Shown: piece after piece, positions 46,101-52,987 of the stretch
How the letters are laid out: every line of letters starts with the position of its first letter
Numbering within the stretch: the stretch's first letter is position 1
Assembly (NCBI RefSeq): GCF_900104775.1
Contig: NZ_FNSA01000003.1
Location: 1,488,001 to 1,552,000, forward strand
Direction: 5' to 3'
DNA from: Tsukamurella tyrosinosolvens
Lineage (GTDB): Bacteria > Actinomycetota > Actinomycetes > Mycobacteriales > Mycobacteriaceae
DNA: 64,000 nucleotides
Notes under the pieces: model-generated
What the model saw: only the letters and a program-made list of their open reading frames with translations
Database searches by the model: none
What the model was told of the DNA's origin: nothing
Program-made: the position numbers and the translations under genes

Positions 46101-48651
46101 GGCGCAGCGACGCGGTCGTCGTCACCGTCCGCCCGCGCGCGGACGCGGCCTCCGCGATCGCCCGGCCGAGCACCGCCGTGGGGCCGATCTCCAGGAAGGT
46201 CGCCGCACCGTCGGCGAGGAGCGCGTCGGCCGCGGCGCCGAACAGCACCGGGCGGCGGATGTTGCGCCACCAGTACTCGGCGTCGTGCGGCTCGGAGCCG
46301 TCCTGCGGGACCGGGGCGCCGGTCACCGTCGAGTAGAGCGGGGTCGACGGTGCTCCGGGCGCGAGGCCGGCGAGGGACGTGCGGACCTCCGCTTCGAGCG
46401 GGTCCATGGCCCGGCTGTGGTACGGGACGTCGCCGGGGACGAGGCGTGCGAAGACGCCCTCGCCGCCGAGCCGCTCCGCGAGCGGTTCCAGGACGGGGAG
46501 CGCGCCCACGAGCGCGACAGAATCGGGGCTGTTGATCGCGGCGAACTCGACGTCGCCGCGCACCACCTCGGGCAGTTCGGCGGCGGCGGTCTCGCCGAGC
46601 GCGACGGCCAGCAGGCGGCCGCCCCCGCTCGCGGTGTGCTGGATGCGGGCGCGGTGCACGATCACGGTGATCGCGTCGTCGAAGGTCAGGGCGCCCGCCT
46701 CGAGGGCGGCGGCGACCTCCCCGGCGCTGTGCCCGACGATGAGGTCCGGCCGTACGCCGAAGGACTCCCACAGCCGGGTCAGCGCGTACTGCACGCCGAA
46801 GTTCGCGATCTGCGCCACCACGGATTCGGCCATCCGGGAATCCGTCTCGGGGGCCAGCAGTTCGGCGGTGAGCGACCAGCCCGTGAGCGGCGCGATCGCC
46901 GCGTCGCAGCGGTCGACCGCCGCTCGGAAGACGGCGTTGTGCCGCAGCAGGCCGCGGGCCATGCCCCACCACTGCGGGCCCATGCCGGTGTAGACGAAAG
47001 CCAGGGGGCGGGCGTCGTCGAGCGCGGAGCCCGACCGCACGGCCTGGTGCGGGGTCCCCTCGGCGGCGGCGCGCAGCGCTTCCGCGGCCTCGGCGTCGTT
47101 CGCGGCGACCACCGCGAGCCGCGCGGTGCGGTGCGCGCTGCGCCGGTGCGCGAGCGCCGAGGCGACCGGGGAGGCACCGTCGGACTCGACGAGCCCGGCG
47201 TAGGCGTCCGCGAGCTGCGCGAGGGCGGGCTCGCTGCGGGCCGCGAGTGGTAACACGGTCGCGATGCCGTCGCGCGCGGCGTCCGCGGGCGGCGGGGCGG
47301 GCGCGTCCACGGGGACGGACTCGAGGATCGCGTGGGCGTTGGTGCCGCCGAAACCGAACGAGTTGACGCCGGCCCGGAGGCGGCCGTCGGGGCGGAGCGC
47401 GGCGGGCTCGGTGGCGATCCGGAGCCGCAGCTCGTCGAGGTCGATGGCCGGGTTGAGCGCGTCGAGGTGCAGGTGGCGCGGTACGCGCCGGTGGCCCAGC
47501 GCGAGCGCGGATTTGATGAAACCGACGACGCCCGCGGCGGCCTCGAGGTGCCCCAGGTTCGTCTTGACGGAGCCGATCACGAGCGGGCGGTCCGCGGGGC
47601 GGTCGCCGCGGTAGACCTCACCGAGCGCGTTGGCCTCGATCGGATCGCCGACCGGGGTGCCCGTGCCGTGCGCCTCCACGTAGTCGACGGTGTCCGCGGC
47701 GATGCCGGCGTTCGCGAGCGCCGCCTCGATCGCGCGCTTCTGACTCGCGCCGTTCGGGACGGTGATGCCGTTGGTGCGCCCGTCCTGGCTGACGGCGGTG
47801 CCGAGCACCGTCGCGTAGATCCGATCGCCGTCGGCGCGCGCCTGCGCGAGCGGCTTGAGCACGACGAGCGCAGCGCCCTCGCCGCGGACGTACCCGTTGG
47901 CCGCCGCATCGAAGGCCCGCGACGTGCTGGTGGGGGAGAGGAATCCGCCCGTCGACGCGGCGACGGTGAAGTTCGGGCTGAGCATCAGGTTCACGCCGCC
48001 GGCGACGGCCAGGTCGCTCTCACCGTTCCAGATCGACTGGCACGCGAGGTGGATCGCCACCAGCGACGACGAGCACGCCGTGTCGACGGACATGCTCGGT
48101 CCGAGCAGGTCGAAGACGTGCGAGATGCGGTTGGACAGCATCGTCATGACGACGCCGGTCGCCGTGTGCGCGGCGACGGTCGGCGGCTCGGCGGCGGACG
48201 TCGAGAACTGCATCTGGCTGTAGTCGAGCGTGAAGCCGCCGGTGAAGACGGCGGTCTGGGAGCGTTCGAGGTCCTCGGCGCGCAGCCCGGCGTCCTCGAA
48301 GGACTCCCACGCGACCTCCAGCAGCAGCCGCTGCTGCGGGTCCATCGAGCTCGCCTCCACGGGGGAGATCCCGAAGAAGGCCGGATCGAACTCGTCGACC
48401 GGGTCGGTCAGGAAGCCGCCGCGGCGCACCCGGCTCTTGCCCGGCGTGCGCTCGGACTCGTAGTAGCGGTCGGTGCTCCAGCGGTCCGCCGGGATGTCGA
48501 CGATCGCGTCGCGGCCCTCGTCGAGCAGCGCCCAGAAGTCGTCCGCGGAGCGCACGCCGCCCGGGAGGCGGCATCCGATCCCGACGACGGCGATCGGTTC
48601 GCGCTGGGCCTCTGCTCGATCCGCGCGATTCTGCATGGCCTGTTCTCTCAC
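43177..48651 (-). CDS. Type I polyketide synthase, KS-AT-DH-KR-ACP
   Basis: An 1824-residue single-module PKS. The ketosynthase has Cys193 in DTACSSS, then EAHGTGTPVGDP and KTNLGHLEAAAG. The acyltransferase has GHSAGE near 639 and VPYHS where HAFH/YASH would sit, so malonyl versus methylmalonyl is unclear. The dehydratase has HVVHGATLFP near 942 and a matching DAAFQ. The ketoreductase has GGLGALG near 1424, VDD (B-type) and GNYAAGN. The ACP has GVDSM near 1737. There is no enoyl reductase, so an unsaturated acyl unit is expected. GTG 48651 follows GGGGAG. There is no loading module: it must use an acyl-CoA/ACP starter or act iteratively. Confidence 0.92.
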   Translation of the reverse strand: MREQAMQNRADRAEAQREPIAVVGIGCRLPGGVRSADDFWALLDEGRDAIVDIPADRWSTDRYYESERTPGKSRVRRGGFLTDPVDEFDPAFFGISPVEASSMDPQQRLLLEVAWESFEDAGLRAEDLERSQTAVFTGGFTLDYSQMQFSTSAAEPPTVAAHTATGVVMTMLSNRISHVFDLLGPSMSVDTACSSSLVAIHLACQSIWNGESDLAVAGGVNLMLSPNFTVAASTGGFLSPTSTSRAFDAAANGYVRGEGAALVVLKPLAQARADGDRIYATVLGTAVSQDGRTNGITVPNGASQKRAIEAALANAGIAADTVDYVEAHGTGTPVGDPIEANALGEVYRGDRPADRPLVIGSVKTNLGHLEAAAGVVGFIKSALALGHRRVPRHLHLDALNPAIDLDELRLRIATEPAALRPDGRLRAGVNSFGFGGTNAHAILESVPVDAPAPPPADAARDGIATVLPLAARSEPALAQLADAYAGLVESDGASPVASALAHRRSAHRTARLAVVAANDAEAAEALRAAAEGTPHQAVRSGSALDDARPLAFVYTGMGPQWWGMARGLLRHNAVFRAAVDRCDAAIAPLTGWSLTAELLAPETDSRMAESVVAQIANFGVQYALTRLWESFGVRPDLIVGHSAGEVAAALEAGALTFDDAITVIVHRARIQHTASGGGRLLAVALGETAAAELPEVVRGDVEFAAINSPDSVALVGALPVLEPLAERLGGEGVFARLVPGDVPYHSRAMDPLEAEVRTSLAGLAPGAPSTPLYSTVTGAPVPQDGSEPHDAEYWWRNIRRPVLFGAAADALLADGAATFLEIGPTAVLGRAIAEAASARGRTVTTTASLRRDGDDAESFATALADLWVRGVDVDFSPLAPRAPMRTLPTYPWQTDRYWSEGDAGRRERLAVTAEPYLGDRSDGALPGWRRLLDGTAPRSLSDHVVHGATLFPGAGYVEIAAEVARDEYGASACTLLDVAFETALVHGGSGTYLIDTSLDADSGRIAIHGKVPGGGRWARHATATLRPAPSVAPRIDVGPVAGAPVAEDALYDGFRDAGFAYGPAYRLLHDVTVGDGAASARIRAVAAEPVAERAPILEPSVLDAAFQLLLPLAFQRSEGTRLIPVGVDRVVIHGRPDGPVVARATARASSDPATIRGDVVLAHEDGRVLAEVEGFSVRILDDAAAAPQRVGTDWVYEQAWEPQPADDAERTPAEGVWLLLADGTGLADHLAGRLAAAGGTPVLLRAGDAADAVAPADRAALASALDRLVPDAGLRGIVHLWSLDASPDAADPLRWAANDAVLSVMHLAAELEQRGLAAPTFLVTDGAQPVAGVSETGLLQSSLLGVGRVLHHELSGLQARLVDLDPRDRDASAAMLLDELTVAGTDEDQVAYRDGARLVARLYPSARSGGRIPARMRPDGAYLVTGGLGALGRLVLVALADRGAGHLIVTSRSGLPPRAEWDALTDAAQRDGVAAVRAAEASGATVHVVPVDVTDARALSDTLVRLHAAGVPALRGVIHSAGAVDDQILVRMTQEQVERVVRPKVLGGWALHEATAGEPLDFFTLFSSISAVIPSPGQGNYAAGNAFLDALAHYRRAQGLPALSINWGPWDAGMIASLGLRELYGQRGIDLIDPETGMTLLAELLGSGEVQQGVVSAHWPTVIESYALTPILVAHLGRGEEDGDHDGESILERLGAVAAADRTPIATDGVRLTVSRVLRMAEENIPDDEPLGRLGVDSMLATELRIRVEQQFRAAPSIAFLLDGATVATIAAELLATLDMPSDDAVPDAEVDDLAALLADLDDDAVAALLAESETTEPNAGGPR

Positions 48652-48689
48652 GGCGATCTCCCCTGTCCCCTGGCCGAATACGGTCCGAC

Positions 48690-48722
48690 GGTCACTCCCC
48701 AGTCACCGTGCTTCCACTGTGT
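48690..48722 (-). promoter_or_regulatory. Three 11-bp direct repeats upstream of the PKS operon
   Basis: GGTCACTCCCC, AGTCACCGTGC and TTCCACTGTGT follow one another at 48690-48700, 48701-48711 and 48712-48722. They end about 40 bp before the PKS start. Eleven-base direct repeats with a TCAC core are the layout of OmpR-type (PhoP or GlnR) sites in actinobacteria. The third copy is weak. Confidence 0.35.
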
Positions 48723-49037
48723 CGTTCGGTCCTTAAGCCCCGCTTGTTACGCGCCAGTCGGTCCGAGGCGGCGCCGGCGCGGGCCGGGAGCCCGGGTGGG
48801 CGGGCCGCGCCGCACCCCTCGGATCGAGCGTCGTCGCACGAGTAGATCGCGGCCCGGGCGAGCGCCGCGAGAGTGGCCGACTACTCGATTCCGGCACCGA
48901 GTACTACCCGGGAGGGGAGCGGGGGCCGCGCCGTCGCGCCCGGTCCGGTGCCCGCCCACGGGCGCCGGTCGGTAGGCTGGTGTCGTTTGCCCCCGGCACA
49001 CCGGTGGGTCGTTTTCGCGTGAGAGCAGGCAGGGACT
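48723..49037. other. Intergenic region upstream of the PKS operon and the original ettA start
   Basis: No gene is seen. It contains the host promoter region of ettA: TAGGCT at 48973-48978 has the TAnnnT form of actinobacterial -10 elements and lies 60 bp before the remnant GTG. An imperfect dyad pairs ACTACTCG (48880-48887) with CGAGTACT (48898-48905). The same ACTACTCG/CGAGTAG motif recurs at 34655-34730. Confidence 0.4.
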
Positions 49038-49070
49038 GTGGCTGAATTCATTTACACGATGAAAGTGTAG
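49038..49070 (+). pseudogene. ettA: Displaced 5' end of ettA (ten codons then stop)
   Basis: GTG at 49038 encodes MAEFIYTMK, identical to the first nine residues of the intact EttA at 59481, then V and a TAG stop at 49068-49070. The nucleotide match to the intact start is 26 of 30 over 49034-49063 against 59477-59506. All four differences fall at third codon positions. This is the host start of ettA, cut off by insertion of the element. Confidence 0.85.
49053..49063 (+). other. attL core of the integrated element
   Basis: TACACGATGAA is repeated exactly at 59496-59506 in the same codon position of ettA. The 10,443-bp distance between copies defines the element. The crossover lies within or next to this 11-bp identity. 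Confidence 0.75.
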
Positions 49071-49205
49071 AAGCCGCTCCATCTCTCGTTCGAAAAGTCA
49101 ATAGACAATCCGGTATTCCCAGCTCAGACAGCGTGTTTACCGGCGTGCCGAATGTCTGAAATCCGGCATCATAACGGCAAGATCGGCAGGGTTTGCTACC
49201 TCGTA

Positions 49206-49223
49206 TGGGGCTATCGTGGGGCT
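49206..49223 (+). repeat. Left integrase arm-type repeats
   Basis: Two direct copies of TGGGGCT start at 49206 and 49217, eleven bases apart. The right end of the element has the same pair with the same spacing at 59417-59434. Paired arm sites at both ends are typical of tyrosine integrase att regions. Confidence 0.6.
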
Positions 49224-49267
49224 GCGGGGGCTATTTACTGCTAGACTGGCCCCAGGAGGTAAATGAA

Positions 49268-50329
49268 ATGGCGAGTCAGCGAACCAAACCGTCCGGTGCT
49301 GTGGTGTGGCGGGCGAGGTGGCATGGGAAGGAGAAGGAGTTCCCGACCGAGGCCGAAGCCCGCGAGTACGAAAACAACCGCAAGGGCAAGCGTCAGGCCA
49401 CCGTCGGCCCGCGCGTCGACACGTGGACAGTGCGGCGTGCCGTCGAAGAGCACATGGAGGCCGCGGAGGAAGGCAGCAGCACCCGCGCCGGTCGTAAGCA
49501 GCTCTTGGACAATCTCGGGGCTCTCGAGTACCTGAGGATGGATCGCGTTACGCGTGAGCACGTCGAGGAATGGATCGAGGAGCTGACGACGGGGCGTCCG
49601 TGGAAGGGTGATAAGCCGCTTGCGGTGTCTACGGTGCGGACCCTGCGCCGCATTCTCGCCAGTCTGTTCAACGCGGCCATCGAGGATGGGCACCTTGAGC
49701 GCAATCCGTGCCGCCTGCGCCGCGACAAGAAGGGGCGGACGGTGGCGCGTGCGATCTCGCCGTCGGAGATCCCGACCAAGATTCAGGTGCGCGAGTTGAT
49801 CGAGTCCACGACGGACCCACAGCTAGCGCTGATGTTTCGCGTGGCGGCGACAACAGGTATCCGCATCGCGGAGCTGACCGGCCTTCGCGTCCGCTCGGTC
49901 GATGTCGACGGCAGGCGCTTGCACGTCGAAGCGCAGAGCCGCCTGGGAGGTGCCGAGTGGGCGTGGTCAAGCTTGAAGACTCCGAACGCGATCCGCACGG
50001 TGCCGCTCACTGACGCGCTCGCGCTCGCCTTGAAGGACCATATCGACAAGCTCGACCGCGATCTCGACGCGCCGCTGTTCCTGACCCAGACCGGACGGCA
50101 GTTCTCTCCGACGAACGCGGGCAACCGCCTGCGGTCGCTCGGCGCACCGATCACCAAGTGGCACAGCTTGCGTCACTTCTACGCGTCGACCTTGTTTGAC
50201 CAGGGGAGAACTGCTGTCGCCGTGTCTAAGCTGCTCGGGCACGCCTCGCTCGCGGTCACGATGGAGACCTACCTCCACATCATCCCCGGCGAGGACGACG
50301 CCACCCGCGCTGCCCTGGCCGACCTCTAA
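49268..50329 (+). CDS. int: Tyrosine recombinase/phage integrase
   Basis: A 353-residue integrase. The N-terminal arm-binding region is KPSGAVVWRARWHGKEKEFPTEAEA-like. A SAM-like core-binding domain includes LDNLGALEYLRMDRVTREHVEEWIEEL. The catalytic domain has Arg in TTGIRIAELTGL, HSLRHFYAS (H-x-x-R), LGHASL and the nucleophile in TMETYLHI. ATG 49268 follows GGAGGT. It lies just inside the left attachment site, as expected, and points away from it. While integrated, the host ettA promoter upstream could read into it. Confidence 0.93.
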   Translation: MASQRTKPSGAVVWRARWHGKEKEFPTEAEAREYENNRKGKRQATVGPRVDTWTVRRAVEEHMEAAEEGSSTRAGRKQLLDNLGALEYLRMDRVTREHVEEWIEELTTGRPWKGDKPLAVSTVRTLRRILASLFNAAIEDGHLERNPCRLRRDKKGRTVARAISPSEIPTKIQVRELIESTTDPQLALMFRVAATTGIRIAELTGLRVRSVDVDGRRLHVEAQSRLGGAEWAWSSLKTPNAIRTVPLTDALALALKDHIDKLDRDLDAPLFLTQTGRQFSPTNAGNRLRSLGAPITKWHSLRHFYASTLFDQGRTAVAVSKLLGHASLAVTMETYLHIIPGEDDATRAALADL

Positions 50330-50551
50330 GGCGCGTATGTGACATTGGTCACAGCAATGGTGGCGACCAACGGATACGGGTCTGGTCGCGGTGCTGCGGC
50401 GACAGTGGCCGAGGGGCTGAGATAGGCAGCCGTTCGCCACGCGAACAGCTCAGAATCGTTTCCGCTCAACCTCCAAAACGACGCTAGTGTTCAGGGATCA
50501 AGTCCGGCGATTCCGGCACACATGACCAGCATCGACGTTTGGAGAAAACGA

Positions 50552-50737
50552 TTGAGTATCAACCTTATTGAGCGAACGGCGCTCACGCCGGAAGACGTGG
50601 CAACCCGCCTCGGCGGAAGTGCCCGCAAGGTCCGCCAGATGATGGCTGACGAACTGATGCCCGGTTTCCGCTGGGGCGGTAGCTGGCGAGTCTGGGATAC
50701 CGACCTTGCCCTCTACGAGAAGGGGCTCGCGCGATGA
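50552..50737 (+). CDS. Excisionase-like helix-turn-helix protein
   Basis: A 61-residue protein with an AlpA/MerR-type HTH_17 pattern: LTPEDVATRLGGSARKVRQMMADELMPGFRWGGSWRVWDTDLALY. The TTG start at 50552 is preferred because GGAG precedes it by seven bases. An in-frame ATG at 50522 would add ten residues but lacks a ribosome site. Its place after the integrase suggests a recombination directionality factor. The stop overlaps the next start (ATGA 50734-50737). The 222 bp between int and this gene shows no gene. Confidence 0.7.
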   Translation: MSINLIERTALTPEDVATRLGGSARKVRQMMADELMPGFRWGGSWRVWDTDLALYEKGLAR

Positions 50738-51228
50738 GCGACATCGCACGCGAGCTTCTACACGCGGACCGGAACAGCGGCCCCGGCATCCTGCATTACG
50801 AGTGGTTGCGGGGAGGCCTGGACGAGGGCGAGTTGACGCGCCATATCGGCGAGGTCTGGTCAGCCTCGGAGTTCCCCGAGGGTGCGCTAGACGACGATGC
50901 CTCTACGTCTCGGTGGGAGTGGGACGAGATGTTCCGCGCAGCCGGATACACGTCGGACGGCAAGCTCGCGGCCCCGCCCGAGACGATTAACCTCTACCGT
51001 GGTGGCTCGACCTGCGACGGCATGGCCTGGACCACCAAGAGGACAACCGCCGAGTGGTTCGCGCAGCGGTGGGGCGAGGGTGTCGTCTGGGAACACACCT
51101 TCTCTGGTGGCGAGTTGTTGGCGCGGATCAAGGGACGCGGCGAGAGCGAGTACGTGGTGTCTGCGGACGCCCTACTGCGCATGGCGACGGACGCGCCTGT
51201 GGTGCCGCCACTGCGGAGCGAGCTGTAA
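50734..51228 (+). CDS. Possible ADP-ribosyltransferase-fold protein
   Basis: A 164-residue protein. Features resemble the R-S-E class of ADP-ribosyltransferases: INLYRGG with Arg89, GMAWTTKRTTAEWFAQRW at about 97-113 where the STS strand and following helix would be, and GESEYVV with an E-x-E at 137-139. Phage proteins of this class modify host or rival proteins. The assignment rests on motif order only, with no structural check. It is translationally coupled to the excisionase-like gene and followed by an XRE regulator, an arrangement that would also suit a toxin-antitoxin pair. Confidence 0.45.
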   Translation: MSDIARELLHADRNSGPGILHYEWLRGGLDEGELTRHIGEVWSASEFPEGALDDDASTSRWEWDEMFRAAGYTSDGKLAAPPETINLYRGGSTCDGMAWTTKRTTAEWFAQRWGEGVVWEHTFSGGELLARIKGRGESEYVVSADALLRMATDAPVVPPLRSEL

Positions 51229-51296
51229 CTCGCTCGCGGCCCCTGCGGTCCCGGCCTACGATGAACGGTTACGCCGTCGATCACCAGGAGGTCCGC

Positions 51297-51785
51297 ATGT
51301 CCGATCACCCCGACGCCGAGATGCACCCCGAGCGCGGCCTTTGGGGCGAGGATGCTCGCAGGGCTGGCCGCGAGCTGTTCGCCAAGTACGCCCCCGGCAC
51401 CGTCTTCCGTCGCGAGGACGACCCGGACCACGGGCGCAAGTTCCTCGCGGCGTACGCGAGCGTCTGGGACGACATCGAGGCCGATCCCAGCGTGGCCGAG
51501 AACCTTCGGGTCCGGTCTGACTTCATGATCGGCATTGGGGAGCAGGTCACCCGGCGCGGCTGGTCCCAGGTCGAAGCCGCCCGGCAGCTTGGAGTGTCGG
51601 AATCGCGGGTGTCGGATCTCTTCGCGGGGAAGATCGGCAAGTTCACCCTTGACGACCTGGTGGCGATCGGCGTCAAGGTCGGAGTGCGCGCCGTGGTCGA
51701 GACCGTCCACGACAAGGCCGACGTTCACCGAGTGGCCGGGCGCGTGGCCGACTGGTCGAGCGAGCTGAATAGACGGCTCCAGTAG
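51297..51785 (+). CDS. XRE-family regulator (HTH_37/HigA-like)
   Basis: A 162-residue protein. The C-terminal half matches the XRE/HTH_37 pattern: VWDDIEADPSVAENLRVRSDFMIGI, then GWSQVEAARQLGVSESRVSDLFAGKIGKFTLDDLVAIGVKVG. Such proteins are antitoxins or repressors. ATG 51297 was chosen because AGGAGG precedes it; ATG 51261 is in frame upstream. It could be the element repressor, or an antitoxin for the ART-like protein encoded just upstream. Confidence 0.75.
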   Translation: MSDHPDAEMHPERGLWGEDARRAGRELFAKYAPGTVFRREDDPDHGRKFLAAYASVWDDIEADPSVAENLRVRSDFMIGIGEQVTRRGWSQVEAARQLGVSESRVSDLFAGKIGKFTLDDLVAIGVKVGVRAVVETVHDKADVHRVAGRVADWSSELNRRLQ

Positions 51786-51799
51786 CCCGACCGAAGCCC

Positions 51800-51823
51800 A
51801 AGTCTCCGACGTGTTGGAGACTT
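51800..51823 (+). terminator. Hairpin after the XRE gene
   Basis: AAGTCTCC and GGAGACTT form a perfect 8-bp stem with an 8-base loop, 15 bp after the XRE stop. The 3' arm ends in CTTTC. It is a possible terminator separating the immunity/excision genes from the small-ORF operon. Confidence 0.5.
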
Positions 51824-51914
51824 TCACCTCATGGCGGGAACTGGTCAAGTCGCTCGCCATAACCCATTTCTAAACCCATTGCAATTGATCCCAGGTGATT
51901 TACGCTGAGATTCA

Positions 51915-52091
51915 ATGGACGAATACAAGAGCCTTCGCGCTCTCACCCATAATTCCGGCGTGGACTATTCCGCTGCCGTTTCAGCGATCGAGACCGGCCT
52001 CATTCCTGGCCGCTCGGTCAATTCCCTCTATTACGCTGACCCTGCGGCATTCCGTCGGTGGGTCCGCGAGAACCGGAGCACCAATGACTGA
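51915..52091 (+). CDS. Small hypothetical protein, 58 aa
   Basis: ATG at 51915 opens a 58-residue frame beginning MDEYKSLRALTHNSG and ending RRWVRENRSTND. It looks like a minimal DNA-binding protein of the excisionase size class (SVDYSAAVSAIETGLIPGRS-type helix pair, then a short wing), but I cannot assign a family. It is the first of four frames that overlap end to start, with 8 bp shared with the next. Confidence 0.5.
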   Translation: MDEYKSLRALTHNSGVDYSAAVSAIETGLIPGRSVNSLYYADPAAFRRWVRENRSTND

Positions 52092-52293
52092 TTCATGCAC
52101 CTGTAAGCGCGACGAGCAGGAACTCGCAGAACGCGAACATCACCGCGTATCGGGGGAGCTATCCAAGCTTTTCGAGCTGACGTCCCCCTCCGCGCTGCGA
52201 TCATTTCGCGACCGTGTGGACGGCTACCTAGACAAAGATGTTATTCGTGGGCGTCTGCTCGAGGCCGTCAACTGGGAGGGCTGGCAGGAGTGA
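52084..52293 (+). CDS. Small hypothetical protein, 69 aa
   Basis: ATG 52084 overlaps the stop of the previous frame. The 69-residue product has CTCKRDEQELAEREHHRV near the N-terminus and is charged and probably helical. Two cysteines, C-T-C, at residues 5 and 7 might bind metal. No family is recognised. Confidence 0.5.
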   Translation: MTDSCTCKRDEQELAEREHHRVSGELSKLFELTSPSALRSFRDRVDGYLDKDVIRGRLLEAVNWEGWQE

Positions 52294-52487
52294 GCGCCGT
52301 TAGTTGGCACACTTCCCTCGATCCGGCTGCGGCCTCGCGTGAGAAGGCGGCGCATGACGCGATCCTCGAATACGCCCTCACGAAGCTCACTAAGCGGCGG
52401 CTCTCGCGTCTCCCACTTGCGACTCGCGCCGAGCTGGCAACGCTCCTGAGGATCGCTGTGGACGACCTGGAGAACGTCGATGCATAG
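52290..52487 (+). CDS. Small hypothetical protein, 65 aa
   Basis: GTG 52290 overlaps the previous stop as GTGA. The 65-residue product is mostly helical by composition (EKAAHDAILEYALTKLTKRRL, TRAELATLLRIAVDDLENV). No family is recognised. Tight overlaps on both sides support translation. Confidence 0.5.
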   Translation: MSAVSWHTSLDPAAASREKAAHDAILEYALTKLTKRRLSRLPLATRAELATLLRIAVDDLENVDA

Positions 52488-52794
52488 CCACGAACCTAGC
52501 GGCTGCCCGATCATTGGATGCGACTGGCAGCGGGCTGCGGCGCGTTTCTTCCCGCCGCAGTTCGATTCCGTCATCTGGTCCCTGTTTCAGCATTCGTTCG
52601 CGAAGGTCGATCGCGGGGCGCTGTACTCCGCACCGGGTCGAGACCTCATAGTGGAGGAGACCGGCCTGTCGTCCGCAACCGTCACCCGACGCATCGCGGC
52701 GATGCGGGCAGCCGGTTGGATTCGGTATGCGCACAGTGGGAGTGCGGACAATCCGGCTTGGTATGAACTGCGCATCCCGGACCGGACTGCCTAA
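52480..52794 (+). CDS. Winged-helix DNA-binding protein, 104 aa
   Basis: A 104-residue protein. LIVEETGLSSATVTRRIAAMRAAGWIRYAHSGSADNPAWYEL is a clear winged helix, like those in plasmid and phage replication or partition proteins. It overlaps the preceding frame by 8 bp. It may assist the replication protein encoded next or regulate the operon. Confidence 0.6.
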   Translation: MHSHEPSGCPIIGCDWQRAAARFFPPQFDSVIWSLFQHSFAKVDRGALYSAPGRDLIVEETGLSSATVTRRIAAMRAAGWIRYAHSGSADNPAWYELRIPDRTA

Positions 52795-52905
52795 CGTGCG
52801 CGCATTTCCGCAGGCCTATCGGCGTGTCGTCTAACTGTTGGTCTCGACACTCTTCGTGCTTCTAAAACAGAACCGATGGCGCTGTGTGGCCTGGCGCGAA
52901 ACGAT

Positions 52906-52922
52906 GAATAGAGTATCTATTC
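52906..52922. promoter_or_regulatory. Palindromic operator upstream of the replication gene
   Basis: GAATAGA-GTA-TCTATTC is a perfect 7-bp inverted repeat with a 3-base spacer, 65 bp before the replication gene start. It is a good candidate operator for the element's XRE repressor or for the winged-helix protein. Confidence 0.55.
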
Positions 52923-52936
52923 GCCTGAAATGAAAA

Positions 52937-52973
52937 GATCCCGCCCCATTGCTGTCCAGGCTAGGGCGGGATC
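52937..52973 (+). terminator. Hairpin in the leader of the replication gene
   Basis: GATCCCGCCC (52937-52946) pairs with GGGCGGGATC (52964-52973) over a 17-base loop. It ends directly before the GGAGAAG ribosome site. It may end upstream transcription, or act as an attenuator or as the target of a control RNA for replication. Confidence 0.5.
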
Positions 52974-52987
52974 GGAGAAGAACTGAC

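Noticed and set aside
50522-50551. Upstream ATG for the excisionase-like gene
   Set aside because: No ribosome site precedes 50522, while GGAG precedes TTG 50552. The replication gene uses a comparable TTG-AGT-AT start after GGAGAAG.
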